From Paenibacillus segetis (GTDB lineage Bacteria; Bacillota; Bacilli; Paenibacillales; Paenibacillaceae): a DNA stretch of 64,000 nucleotides. A program made the position numbers and the translations under genes. Below are positions 8,767 through 17,559 of this stretch, in pieces. The stretch spans positions 1-64,000 of the forward strand of contig NZ_BMFT01000001.1 in the NCBI RefSeq assembly GCF_014639155.1. Reading direction: 5' to 3'. Numbering within the stretch: the first letter of the stretch is position 1; every line of letters begins with the position of its first letter. The notes beneath the pieces were generated by a model. That model saw only the letters and a list, made by a program, of their open reading frames with translations, had not been told where the DNA came from and did not search any database.

Positions 8767-10356
8767 ATGGAAGCGTTAGAGAAGAACTATCGCGTGATTC
8801 TAGTAGATGATGAACCGATCATTCTGCGCAGTTTGAAGGTAGCTATTCCTTGGAATGAACTAAATCTGACGATTGTTGGTGAGGCGAGGAATGGAGAAGA
8901 GGCACTTCGCTTAGTTCGAGAATTGTCGCCGCATATGATCATCAGTGATATTCGCATGCCTGGGATAGATGGAATTACATTGATGAAGGAAGTCTTGGCC
9001 GAGAATTCCAAGCGGTTATTTATATTTATTAGCGGTTACGGGGAATTTGAATACGCTAGGGAAGCACTTCGACAGGGTGCGTTCGATTACCTACTGAAGC
9101 CGATCGATCACGATGAATTGATTGAAATGATTTTACGAGCTAAACATGCTTTAGAGAAGCAAATGGAAGATGAAAAGCTGCTTCATTCCGTTCAGGTATT
9201 GTCTACATTGGCGCGTGAGCGGATGTTTGCGGAGTTTATTGAGGGGAATAGCAGTCCATTGCAACATATGCGCTGGCTAGAGAACAGTGAGCTAGAGCAG
9301 GATTATTTCATGGCTGTTATTCAACTAGATCATTATATGAAGCTGAATACACACTGGACTATTGGGGAGAAGAGACTGTGGTTGTTTGCAATCCGTAATA
9401 TCTTGGGAGAGTGGTCACTTTCCAATGGGGGGCTTACGGTATTTCCTTTTCACAGTGGGGAATGGATACTGTTGTTCTCAGGCTTACAAAGCAGGAATAA
9501 AGAGAGCCTTGGAAGAGATGTTATTCAACAAATTAAAATGAATACCAAATTATCCTGTTCGGTTGGGTTCAGTCAAAGTACGGAAGGAATCGAGCAACTT
9601 AGCAATGCCTATCAAAGTGCGGTTAAGGCACTGTATCGACGTTTCTACCGCGGAGAAGAAGGAGTATTCGTTGATGGTGGACCAGAGCAGATCATGGATC
9701 GCTCTGAGGTAAAGTATCCAAAACATCTGGAAATTCAGTTTCTCGAAAGTATTCGTACGTTGAATAAAGAACGTATGCTCCAATTATTTGATGAGACAAA
9801 GCTGTATATTGAGAATCAAGCTCTTACTAAAGAAGTGGCAGAGCGAGTAATTGTCGAGCTGACAGTGGTATTGTATCGGCAGTTTGAGCAGATGAATCTT
9901 CTACTGGAATGGTCACTTGAAGGCCTACTACAGGAATTACATTCTCAGGGAACATTAAACGATATTATGGATGTTCTCAGAATAAACTTTGGTAAATGGA
10001 TCATGGAGGGAGTTGCGAATCACTCCAAAGAGAACGTCCAGTCTGTTATTGCCAAGTCACAAGAATACATCTCCAATAATTATCATAAGGATCTTAGCAT
10101 TGAAGAGGTTTCTGAGCTTGCCGATCTTAGCATAAGCCATTTTTGCATGTTATTTAAGCAAGTGACGGGATATACTTTTTTGGAGTATTTAACTCAGTGC
10201 CGTATAGAGAAAGCCAAGTATATTTTGAAGAACAGTAATGTAAAAGTGTATCAGGTTGCTCCACTAGTTGGGTACCAGGATCCAAGATATTTCACACAAG
10301 TATTTAAAAAAGTGACGAGTATGACTCCCTCTGAATATCGGGAAGAAGGGGCATGA
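8767..10356 (+). CDS. YesN-type response regulator with AraC DNA-binding domain
   Basis: Cytoplasmic transcription factor partner of the YesM-type kinase at 5664. The receiver domain (residues 8-125) has the acidic pair DD14-15, phospho-acceptor Asp61 (ISDIRMPG), a switch Ser in FISGYGEF and Lys in LLKPI. A middle region (about 150-400) of uncertain role follows, then a double-HTH AraC domain at the C-terminus (about 425-525, ending MTPSEYREEGA). The length of 529 is normal for full-size YesN. RBS AGGAGG precedes the ATG. The probable target is the sugar ABC operon at 2290. Confidence 0.95.
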   Translation: MEALEKNYRVILVDDEPIILRSLKVAIPWNELNLTIVGEARNGEEALRLVRELSPHMIISDIRMPGIDGITLMKEVLAENSKRLFIFISGYGEFEYAREALRQGAFDYLLKPIDHDELIEMILRAKHALEKQMEDEKLLHSVQVLSTLARERMFAEFIEGNSSPLQHMRWLENSELEQDYFMAVIQLDHYMKLNTHWTIGEKRLWLFAIRNILGEWSLSNGGLTVFPFHSGEWILLFSGLQSRNKESLGRDVIQQIKMNTKLSCSVGFSQSTEGIEQLSNAYQSAVKALYRRFYRGEEGVFVDGGPEQIMDRSEVKYPKHLEIQFLESIRTLNKERMLQLFDETKLYIENQALTKEVAERVIVELTVVLYRQFEQMNLLLEWSLEGLLQELHSQGTLNDIMDVLRINFGKWIMEGVANHSKENVQSVIAKSQEYISNNYHKDLSIEEVSELADLSISHFCMLFKQVTGYTFLEYLTQCRIEKAKYILKNSNVKVYQVAPLVGYQDPRYFTQVFKKVTSMTPSEYREEGA

Positions 10357-10385
10357 CCTAAAGGCCAATGATAACGACGAAAAGA

Positions 10386-10420
10386 GGACTGCCACTTAGG
10401 GCAGTCCTGTTCATTTTTAA
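10386..10420 (+). terminator. Terminator after the YesN regulator
   Basis: AGGACTGCC and GGCAGTCCT form a 9-bp stem with a 6-base loop, followed by GTTCATTTTT. It ends the operon that began with the sugar transporter or the kinase. Confidence 0.85.
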
Positions 10421-10426
10421 TATATA

Positions 10427-10684
10427 TTAAGAGCGACTCCGTCTCATCATGCTCATAACCATACTAACGATCATTACAAGCACGATCGCACCAATTAGAG
10501 CTGGAACAAAGTAGAAGCTCCCAATTACTGGTCCCCAGTTTCCTAAGATAATACTGCCTAGCCAACCTCCAACGAAACCAGCGATAATATTACCAATAGC
10601 TCCACCTGGAATATTTCTGTTCATAATCAAACTAGCTAGCCATCCGATGACCCCACCAATAATTAATGACCATATGAAACTCAT
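10427..10684 (-). CDS. GlsB/YeaQ/YmgE family membrane protein
   Basis: Small integral membrane protein of 85 residues with three hydrophobic segments and the family pattern GGVIGWLASLIMNR, GGAIGNIIAGFVGGWLG. Members are called transglycosylase-associated or stress-response proteins, but their biochemical role is not established. RBS AGGGGTGA lies 7 bases before the ATG. It appears monocistronic and lies tail-to-tail with the YesN gene. The basic tail MMRRSRS should be cytoplasmic. Confidence 0.92.
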   Translation of the reverse strand: MSFIWSLIIGGVIGWLASLIMNRNIPGGAIGNIIAGFVGGWLGSIILGNWGPVIGSFYFVPALIGAIVLVMIVSMVMSMMRRSRS

Positions 10685-10788
10685 TCAAATCACCCCTAAA
10701 TTATTAATTTTCCTTGTTGTTTACTATTAACCAAAGGTAACAATTTTAAACAAGGTAAGAGTATTTTTAGGGGGAGTTAGATAAATTG

Positions 10789-10842
10789 TAAAAAATAAAG
10801 AGACAGCCCGATCATGATGATTTCTCACAATTGGGGCTGTCT
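10789..10842 (-). terminator. Terminator after the CotH gene
   Basis: Read on the minus strand, AGACAGCCC and GGGCTGTCT pair and are followed by CTTTATTTTTTAC. It lies 11 bases after the CotH stop codon. Confidence 0.88.
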
Positions 10843-10852
10843 ACTTTGGATT

Positions 10853-12859
10853 TTAGAGGCGTTTTCGTTTATAGAAAGCTACGAATATACAGGCGAGGAT
10901 AACGACTAGGATGGATATACCGGCCGTTAGGGCATTATTGGTATTATCTTGCTCTTGACCAGGTTGATTACCAAAATCACCACCAAATTTTCCGCCAGCA
11001 CCGCCGTCATTGCCCATAGGGCCACGACCTCCACCAAAACCACCTCCGCCAAACCCACCCTGTTGGGCTTGGCCCTGAGCATTTGGAGCTTGAGGGGCTT
11101 GATCGCCCTGTTGGGCTTGACCCTGAGCGTCCGGAGCTTGAGGGGCTTGATCACCCTGTTGGGCTTGGCCCTGAGCGTCCGGAGCTTGAGGGGCTTGATC
11201 ACCCTGTTGGGTTTGGCCCTGAGCGTCCGGAGCTTGAGGGGCTTGATCGCCCTGTTGTGCTTGGCCCTGAGCGTCCGGAGCTTGAGGGGCTTGATCACCC
11301 TGTTGGGCTTGGCCCTGGAAACCGCCTCTCATGCCGCCTCCGCCCATACCGCCACCACTTCCAGAACCATCACCGGATGATGCAATGGTACCATCGAGCT
11401 GTTGAGATATGTTATCCACTTGACTTGCATTTGTGGAGATTAACTGAGTAACGCCTTGTTCATATTCCTCATACGTGTAAAAGGCGGTTGGATCTGCCTT
11501 CACATATGATGAGATCATCGCAGAGATCTCGTTGACTCGTGCAGTGAAGGTATCATTCGCTAGAAAGCCTTCCACTGCTTGCTTAATAACATTGTGGTAC
11601 ATTTCCTTGTACTCATCAACTTCCAATAGCTTTGCAACCAAAGGACGTTCAGCAACCGCGCCTTGAGTTGGTTCATCAATTAGAAGATGGCTACTTCCGC
11701 CCATTCCTCCAAAATTACCAGCATCAAATCCTTCTGGCAGGTCAGGTGGAACCATGCCATCAGCATCAAATCCTTCAGGAAGATCAGGTGGAACCATACC
11801 ATCATTATTATTATCAGTAGTAGTTGTGTCGGTAGAGGTATCGTTATTTTGAGCGTCTGTCCGTTGTCCACCACGACCGCCAAAGCCACCCATACCACCG
11901 CCTCCCAAACCTCCAAAGGCCATGTTATAATCCCATGGAAGAACAGAGAAGACACCGTCGTCTTCATACAAATAATAATTTTGTTTGGTGCTGCCAATGT
12001 AACTGTCAGTATTGTTTGTAACGACATTAAGCGCAATGTATTTTAATGCTTCCTCGACGTCAATATATTTCTCATAATCGGAACCATTGTTAAGTTCATT
12101 GATCATATCGATCAGGATATCTCCATTAGTGGTGTCCGATTTCAGTGTTAGCCCCTTGTAAGAGTCGGGATTATCATCGATCCAGAGCAAATCGCCCCCG
12201 TTTCCGGACATTTCAGCTTTATACAGGGCTCCGTAAGAATTTCCAAAATGTCGCTCTAGATAAGCATCACCGATCTGTTCAACAGCTAAATAGAATCCCC
12301 ACAGTTCATCATTGATATATACATTGACAAAAGAATGCTTGGGAGTGGGGAGGCCCATCGTTTCGGCTAACTCATAGGTTAGAAATTCACGCATACTACT
12401 TGCATCACTGTAGTTATTATTTAGGTTAATTTTGCTGATGCCACCTAGTGTCTGATTTACATATTCATCAAATGACAGCTTGAAGCTATAGCGATCCGAG
12501 TCGGTCATTTGAACCACGCTACGTAAAGTTAAGTTACCTTTTGTACGAATGCCGATATTATCGAAATGTTGGCCATTATAATCTACAGAGGCTGTCTTTA
12601 TCTCTTCGTTACTGGCATTGTCGAGCATATCTTGGAACTCGTCTTCATCAATGGTTATTTTGACATCGACAACCTTATCCTTGGGGAATACTTCTTCATC
12701 TAACTTCTGTTCTACCGCGGACACTTTAGTTTGTTCTTTATTTGTAGTGCCACTATCAACGATATTTGCGGAGTTATTCGTTGCCTCACAGGCAACGAGT
12801 CCAAAGATCAGAAGCAAGGAGCATAGCCTTAGAAGAAGTGAGGACCACGTTGCTTTCAT
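10853..12859 (-). CDS. CotH-family kinase lipoprotein with tandem repeats
   Basis: Extracytoplasmic protein-kinase-like protein. The start is the ATG at 12859 behind GGAGGTG; the upstream GTG at 12874 overlaps that RBS. A lipobox LVAC shows lipidation. The CotH fold covers roughly residues 50-480 with RTKGNLTLRS, LNNNYSDASSMRE, GFYLAVEQIGD and the catalytic-type LPWDYNMAFGG. Gly-rich and acidic inserts (DGMVPPDLPEGFDA twice) interrupt it. A Gln/Pro/Gly tract of five 16-residue repeats follows, then a Gly-rich stretch, one C-terminal TM helix and KRKR. The protein may therefore be anchored at both ends. It is last in the operon VTC-DUF4956-CotH. Substrates are unknown. Confidence 0.92.
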   Translation of the reverse strand: MKATWSSLLLRLCSLLLIFGLVACEATNNSANIVDSGTTNKEQTKVSAVEQKLDEEVFPKDKVVDVKITIDEDEFQDMLDNASNEEIKTASVDYNGQHFDNIGIRTKGNLTLRSVVQMTDSDRYSFKLSFDEYVNQTLGGISKINLNNNYSDASSMREFLTYELAETMGLPTPKHSFVNVYINDELWGFYLAVEQIGDAYLERHFGNSYGALYKAEMSGNGGDLLWIDDNPDSYKGLTLKSDTTNGDILIDMINELNNGSDYEKYIDVEEALKYIALNVVTNNTDSYIGSTKQNYYLYEDDGVFSVLPWDYNMAFGGLGGGGMGGFGGRGGQRTDAQNNDTSTDTTTTDNNNDGMVPPDLPEGFDADGMVPPDLPEGFDAGNFGGMGGSSHLLIDEPTQGAVAERPLVAKLLEVDEYKEMYHNVIKQAVEGFLANDTFTARVNEISAMISSYVKADPTAFYTYEEYEQGVTQLISTNASQVDNISQQLDGTIASSGDGSGSGGGMGGGGMRGGFQGQAQQGDQAPQAPDAQGQAQQGDQAPQAPDAQGQTQQGDQAPQAPDAQGQAQQGDQAPQAPDAQGQAQQGDQAPQAPNAQGQAQQGGFGGGGFGGGRGPMGNDGGAGGKFGGDFGNQPGQEQDNTNNALTAGISILVVILACIFVAFYKRKRL
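11061..11317 (-). repeat. 48-bp tandem repeat within the CotH gene
   Basis: Five near-identical 48-bp units (starts 11061, 11109, 11157, 11205, 11253) and a partial sixth encode QAQQGDQAPQAPDAQG with rare changes (A to T, D to N). The unit is a multiple of three, so copy-number change keeps frame. It forms a probable extended linker before the C-terminal membrane helix. Confidence 0.95.
11721..11804 (-). repeat. 42-bp tandem duplication within the CotH gene
   Basis: Two adjacent 42-bp units (11721-11762, 11763-11804) encode DGMVPPDLPEGFDA twice. The few base differences are largely silent. The insert sits in a Gly/Asp-rich loop after the LPWDYNMAFG motif. Confidence 0.9.
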
Positions 12860-12874
12860 CTTCTTCACCTCCAC

Positions 12875-13576
12875 TTAGGATACATAGTCCCCGTTATAGC
12901 TGATCAGTACCGCGTTCTTTACACCACCTAGCCCCGAGATCTGGTTAACAAAACGTCCTTCATTATCGCGAAGACGGACCTCGAGAGTCATTTCAATATT
13001 CCCAGGGGACACTGTTTTTTGTTTCACATTGTAACGTTTGACGAGTGAACCCATTTGGGAATGCACTAATTGTTCACTTTCATCGCCATCACAGTTAATA
13101 ACGAGAAGATAAGGGGTATCAGCAGATACATTTTTAATAAAGAAGAACATAACTAGACCGATAATTACCGAACCTACGGCAGCTAAAGTAAAGAATCCTG
13201 CACCTGTCACGATACCTGCAACAGCAGCCCAGAACAGAAATATCAAATCGGTTGGATCTTTAATAGGTGTTCTGAAACGGACAATAGAAAGGGCACCGAC
13301 CATACCGAGTGACAGAACTAGGTTAGAGCTGATTGCGATAATAACCATTGCCGTTACCATCGTCATACCGATGAGCGATACATTGAAGCTCTTGGAATAT
13401 AACACCCCACTAAATACCCGTTTATAAAGAATGAAGATAAAGAGTCCAATAATAAAGGAGATACCGAGTGTAATTAATATTTTGGTTATACTGATATCTG
13501 TCGAGAAGCTACTAGCAACCGACTTTTTAATGATATCTCCAAAGTTTACTGTTGTATCTGTAGTTGTTGTATCCAT
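12875..13576 (-). CDS. DUF4956 membrane protein
   Basis: 233-residue membrane protein with about four transmembrane helices (residues 30-155) and a soluble C-terminal domain (about 155-233). The family hallmark GALSIVRFRTPIKDPTDLIFLFWA lies between the second and fourth helices. Its function is unknown. It starts 3 bases after the VTC gene stop and its own stop is followed after 15 bases by the CotH start, so the three genes are one operon. This trio recurs in Bacillota and Actinobacteria as far as I recall, suggesting a membrane complex linking a polyphosphate-polymerase-like enzyme and an exported kinase; that link is inference. Confidence 0.92.
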   Translation of the reverse strand: MDTTTTDTTVNFGDIIKKSVASSFSTDISITKILITLGISFIIGLFIFILYKRVFSGVLYSKSFNVSLIGMTMVTAMVIIAISSNLVLSLGMVGALSIVRFRTPIKDPTDLIFLFWAAVAGIVTGAGFFTLAAVGSVIIGLVMFFFIKNVSADTPYLLVINCDGDESEQLVHSQMGSLVKRYNVKQKTVSPGNIEMTLEVRLRDNEGRFVNQISGLGGVKNAVLISYNGDYVS

Positions 13577-13579
13577 TGA

Positions 13580-14293
13580 TTAATAATCCTCCCATATGTT
13601 TGTTTTAAGATATTTGCGGCAAATAACATATTTGGATGCGGACTGTTGATTCAGTCCCTCTAGCTGTAATGCCACGCGGATGTATTCCGGAATGTATTCA
13701 TCAAATTTCACTTCAAGTATGATTAAGTTATCATCAATCGCAGGTATTGAATTTAAGGATTCATCAAAGATATTCGTGGAATTAAGCCCTGTTCTTAACT
13801 CTTTGTCAAACGTAATCCGAACGTTCCCTCTCGGACAAACATAAGGCTCGCGTGCATAATCCACAATAACTTTGGGTCGAAGTAGATTGTTCCTCATCTC
13901 GTAATAGAGCTCTTGAAGTAGAGGTCTATCCGGAATGTTTAATACTTCGTAATTTCCGCTGATGATGGAATCGTGCATATCCCGAGTTAGAGGTTCTTTT
14001 AACTTGGCGATGAAATCATTAAACTTAATTTTTTTCTCAAAATGAATCAACTTGTCCGAATTGTTGTATATACGAATTCGATACTTAGACCGATCCCGGA
14101 TCCCACCTAATTTCTCATGAAGAGCCGTATTGTTAATATCATCAAAATACAAGCTTCGGATATGGTATTCTCCTGTAGGCCCTACATGGGAATCTTGTTC
14201 AACAATACTCTTCAGTTTTTGGCGTATAACAAAATATTGATGCCGATTAATCATAAATTTGAGCTCATGGCGATATTTTAATTTCGTGTTCAC
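13580..14293 (-). CDS. VTC-domain polyphosphate polymerase-like protein
   Basis: 237-residue protein made only of the VTC catalytic domain known from yeast Vtc4, a tunnel-shaped triphosphate-tunnel metalloenzyme that makes polyphosphate from ATP. Tunnel-lining basic and acidic motifs are present: YRHELKF, RSLYFDD, RSKYRIRIYN, HFEKKIKF, VIVDYAREPYV, ILEVKFDEY and SASKYVICR. No SPX or membrane segment is present; the next gene supplies the membrane part. The start is GTG at 14293 behind GAGGTG. It is first in the operon. Activity is inferred from motif conservation. Confidence 0.92.
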   Translation of the reverse strand: MNTKLKYRHELKFMINRHQYFVIRQKLKSIVEQDSHVGPTGEYHIRSLYFDDINNTALHEKLGGIRDRSKYRIRIYNNSDKLIHFEKKIKFNDFIAKLKEPLTRDMHDSIISGNYEVLNIPDRPLLQELYYEMRNNLLRPKVIVDYAREPYVCPRGNVRITFDKELRTGLNSTNIFDESLNSIPAIDDNLIILEVKFDEYIPEYIRVALQLEGLNQQSASKYVICRKYLKTNIWEDY

Positions 14294-14509
14294 TAGTACA
14301 CCTCATTTCCGTATGAAAATCTAAGTTTCGCCGTTTGTTACATAACACATCCTAACAGCCCTTCCTGATTGCTCACTTAAGGCTAACTGAAAATAAACTG
14401 AAAGTTTTTACACTGCGTTAACAAATGTAGGCGGAAGGTAGATCGTAATTTGACTTTGCAAGACAATGCGAAGTATCGTTATTCACATACGACGAAAGGA
14501 GGAACTGGA

Positions 14510-15733
14510 GTGAATGTAAGTCGAGATATTTACTGGATCGTGTTCGTATGTATTCTCTTGATCGCTGGAGTAGTTGTCATACAGTGGTTACAAGCAGATG
14601 GCAAAGCTTCAACGATCCCTAAATCTTTGGTTACAACTTGGAAGGAAGATCCTCGTACATCCAGGGCCTTCACCTGGTATACAGAAGACCCTACAATTCA
14701 GGGGATAGTTCAAATCGCTAAAGGAACCGATGCAGCAGACCTTAATGCCGAAGGTGTTAGTGTCTGGAGTGCTGTTTCAACGGTTATCGACACCGGAAAA
14801 GGGAAGCAACAAGGTGTTCATAAAGCGGAAGTAACGGGCTTGGAATCCGGGACGGAGTATATATATAGAGTAGGCAGTGGGGAAGCCGGTGGCTGGAGTC
14901 AGCCAGCAATATTTAAGACAGAGGAAGATGACATCAAGAGCTTCACTTGGATTAATGTTACAGATTCACAAGGGGAAGTGGAGTCAGATTTTGATTATTG
15001 GGGCAAGGTATTGGATCAAGCATTTCGTATATTTCCTGATTCACGTTTCATTGTACACAACGGTGATCTGACGGAAGAACCCGAGGATGAGGCGGGATGG
15101 GATTACTTTTTTAACAAGGCAGAGAAGTGGGTATCTCGGATCCCACTCTTACCCGTTACGGGGAACCATGATGAAATAAACGAAGATGCTGACCGCTTCA
15201 CGTCTCACTTTAACTTGCCGAATAATGGGGCAAAAGATTCTAATCCTGGGACGACATATTCGATTGATTACGGGAATGCCCATTTCGTATTTCTGAATAC
15301 AGAATCGAATATCAAAGGCCAGAAGAAATGGCTGCGTGAGGACTTGAAGAAGAATACCAAAGAGTGGACTATCGTGGCTATTCATCGGCCTGCATATGGT
15401 GGTAATAGTTATGAGAAAATTGAAGACTGGGTAAAGGTATTTGATGAATTTGGTGTTGATCTTGTGCTCCAGGGTCACAATCATGAATACTCACGTTCTT
15501 TTCCTTTGAAGAATGGGAAAATCGTAAATGAAGGACAAGGAACCGTATATGTCACAACGAATACAACGGGGCCAAAGTTCAATGAGAAGAAGAGCGATCA
15601 GTTTTACCAAGCCATGCATTTTCAGAATAATAAGGGAATGTTTGCGGGCATTACAATCCAAGGAGGCATGTTGACCTACCAGGCTTACGATGTGGAAGGG
15701 CAGAAGCTCGATGAATTTACGCTTGAACATTAG
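14510..15733 (+). CDS. Membrane-anchored purple acid phosphatase-like metallophosphoesterase
   Basis: Predicted extracytoplasmic phosphatase of 407 residues. The start is GTG at 14510 because AAAGGAGG lies 7 bases upstream. One N-terminal TM helix (about residues 7-25) is followed by a fibronectin-like purple-acid-phosphatase N domain (about 40-135, GLESGTEYIYRVG) and a calcineurin-like phosphoesterase domain with FIVHNGDL, TGNHDE, AIHRPAYGG and LQGHNHEYSR, the dimetal ligands. It is divergent from the VTC/DUF4956/CotH operon, 216 bases away, so it may act on phosphate polymers or phosphoproteins made by that system. That connection is inferred from location. Confidence 0.92.
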   Translation: MNVSRDIYWIVFVCILLIAGVVVIQWLQADGKASTIPKSLVTTWKEDPRTSRAFTWYTEDPTIQGIVQIAKGTDAADLNAEGVSVWSAVSTVIDTGKGKQQGVHKAEVTGLESGTEYIYRVGSGEAGGWSQPAIFKTEEDDIKSFTWINVTDSQGEVESDFDYWGKVLDQAFRIFPDSRFIVHNGDLTEEPEDEAGWDYFFNKAEKWVSRIPLLPVTGNHDEINEDADRFTSHFNLPNNGAKDSNPGTTYSIDYGNAHFVFLNTESNIKGQKKWLREDLKKNTKEWTIVAIHRPAYGGNSYEKIEDWVKVFDEFGVDLVLQGHNHEYSRSFPLKNGKIVNEGQGTVYVTTNTTGPKFNEKKSDQFYQAMHFQNNKGMFAGITIQGGMLTYQAYDVEGQKLDEFTLEH

Positions 15734-15768
15734 ATAAATGACCAGCTGGGTAGTCTTTCAATGAATCA

Positions 15769-16563
15769 TTAGAGAGGAATCATCATTCTTTGACGTTTAT
15801 TAAATATGGCCCATTCGCGGTATCCGATTTCTAATAAATGTTGTCTTACTCCCTCGAAGTGATCCCCGACACGTTCAGGCTCATGCGCGTCTGATCCAAA
15901 AGTGACCTTTACACCATAATGGAATGCTCTCTCCAGAAGTACTCCGTTTGGAACCCAATGCTCATCTGAGGAATTAATCTCGATGACTATGTCATTCTCC
16001 GCAATCGTTCGAAGTGTCTCATCAGCAACTTCAGTTTGATATTCTTTATAACCGGATAAATAGCGATCTAAGGCATCCACATGCCCTAAAATGTCATATA
16101 ACCCGCATTTTGCAGATCGAGCAACATGATAATAATAACTGTTCTTATAGTCTAGTTTGCCTTGGGTGGTCAATTGTTCCCAATACTCGGCATTATAGAG
16201 ACTATTCCCAGCGAATTCGTGCACAGAGCCAATGACATAATCGAATGGATAACTGCCGATAATCTCGCGATATAAGCCTAAGCAATTAGGGATAAAATCG
16301 GCTTCTGCACCGAGAAGAACGTCGATCTTTCCAGCGAATTCATGCTTTAGTTGCAGCACTTCATTTACATAATTGGGAAACTCGCTCTTAGCCATGCATT
16401 CACCAGGCGAAGGATGATTCGTTTGCTCCGCGAATAAGGGTAGGTGATCTGCGAGTCCAATGATCTGTAAATTGCTCTCTACTGCGGCAATAACATATTC
16501 GCGCAATGTTCCTGTAGCATGACCGCAACGTTCATGATGGGTATGGAAGTCAAATTTCATCAT
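15769..16563 (-). CDS. PHP-domain histidinol-phosphatase (HisJ family)
   Basis: PHP-superfamily metal-dependent phosphatase. The N-terminal FDFHTHHERCGHATG supplies the first metal ligands; GSVHEF, GHVDALDRY and FGSDAHEPERVG supply later ones. At 264 residues it matches HisJ/HisK-type histidinol-phosphatases. The start is ATG 16563, six bases after AAGGGGGA. No other histidine biosynthesis genes are here, so the substrate could be another phosphoester. It is tail-to-tail with the phosphatase at 14510 and divergent from the AraC gene at 16714. Confidence 0.88.
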   Translation of the reverse strand: MMKFDFHTHHERCGHATGTLREYVIAAVESNLQIIGLADHLPLFAEQTNHPSPGECMAKSEFPNYVNEVLQLKHEFAGKIDVLLGAEADFIPNCLGLYREIIGSYPFDYVIGSVHEFAGNSLYNAEYWEQLTTQGKLDYKNSYYYHVARSAKCGLYDILGHVDALDRYLSGYKEYQTEVADETLRTIAENDIVIEINSSDEHWVPNGVLLERAFHYGVKVTFGSDAHEPERVGDHFEGVRQHLLEIGYREWAIFNKRQRMMIPL

Positions 16564-16713
16564 AAACAATCCCCCTTATACGTCCAAATGTGCTTTATCT
16601 TGAAACAAACTATAACGTATGATAATATCATTTTCATCACATATCCTCTCTATTTTTTATTTTTTCTACGTATATTACTTTGGTAAGTATCACTAGGGTG
16701 AGGAGTCGAGCGA

Positions 16714-17559
16714 ATGGAAATGGAATCTGATTTTTATGAAGCTGCGCTCTTTCACATTGACCGCGAGAGGAAGCTATACTCTAGCATGCCCTCACGTCAT
16801 TATCATAATGGATACGAGATTTTCTACCTGGTATCGGGTGATACTTGCTATTTTGTCGATGATAAAGCCTATCAGGTTGTAGGCGGGGTCCTCATGATCA
16901 TCAATATGAATGAGATCCATAAGCTTGTGAATTCAAGTGGTGAAACCTTCGAACGGATTACTTTGGAGTTCAAGAGTGAGTTTATTGAGGGGATTTTCCC
17001 GGACAATTCATCGATTGATATCTTCTCTAGTTTTACGAAGGGCTTGCCCATGATCAAGTTATCTGGTCAAGAACAAGGTGCTATTGAGAAAAGGTTTGAT
17101 ACGATGATCCACGAGTACACTCAGCAGCCTCCAGGATATGAATCTTATTTGAAAATGTTACTCTTCGAACTCTTGTTGTTTATTTATCGTAAAATGGAAT
17201 CTAATCCCCGGCCTGCGTTGAACGAAGCGAATCTGGTTCACAAGAAAATATTCGAAATCGTAGATTATCTGAATCGTCATTACGATGAACAGCATACGAT
17301 TGGGCAAATATCAAAGAATTTTTATATTAGCCCATCGTACTTCTGCAAAACGTTTCGGGAGAATACGGGATTTACATTTACGGAGTATCTTAATAATGTT
17401 CGAATTAAGGAAGCACGAAATCTTTTGACTCATGGGACGGATAAAATATCGACCATAGCGGAGAGTGTTGGGTTTGAAAGCTTGACTCACTTTGGGCGAA
17501 TCTTCAAGGAAATTACGGGGATGTCACCGTTAAAATACCGGCAAAATTATAAAGTGTAA
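16714..17559 (+). CDS. AraC family regulator with cupin sensor domain
   Basis: 281-residue transcription factor. The N-terminal cupin-like domain (residues 10-95, PSRHYHNGYEIFYLVSGD) probably binds a sugar. The C-terminal AraC domain (about 180-280) has two HTH motifs: IGQISKNFYISPSYFCKTF and ISTIAESVGFESLTHFGRIF. RBS GGTGAGGAG precedes the ATG. No transport or catabolic gene follows, so the target is unknown. The stop codon lies inside the 5' arm of a hairpin. Confidence 0.92.
   Translation: MEMESDFYEAALFHIDRERKLYSSMPSRHYHNGYEIFYLVSGDTCYFVDDKAYQVVGGVLMIINMNEIHKLVNSSGETFERITLEFKSEFIEGIFPDNSSIDIFSSFTKGLPMIKLSGQEQGAIEKRFDTMIHEYTQQPPGYESYLKMLLFELLLFIYRKMESNPRPALNEANLVHKKIFEIVDYLNRHYDEQHTIGQISKNFYISPSYFCKTFRENTGFTFTEYLNNVRIKEARNLLTHGTDKISTIAESVGFESLTHFGRIFKEITGMSPLKYRQNYKV

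Noticed and set aside
11061-11317. Tandem repeat considered as a CRISPR array
   Set aside because: Units are contiguous, in frame, and have no unique spacers; they encode a protein linker.
10949-11451. Long open frames opposite and out of phase with the CotH repeat, with repetitive Leu/Arg-rich peptides
   Set aside because: They are a side effect of the 48-bp repeat, whose length is a multiple of three and therefore keeps several frames open; no RBS was seen for them.
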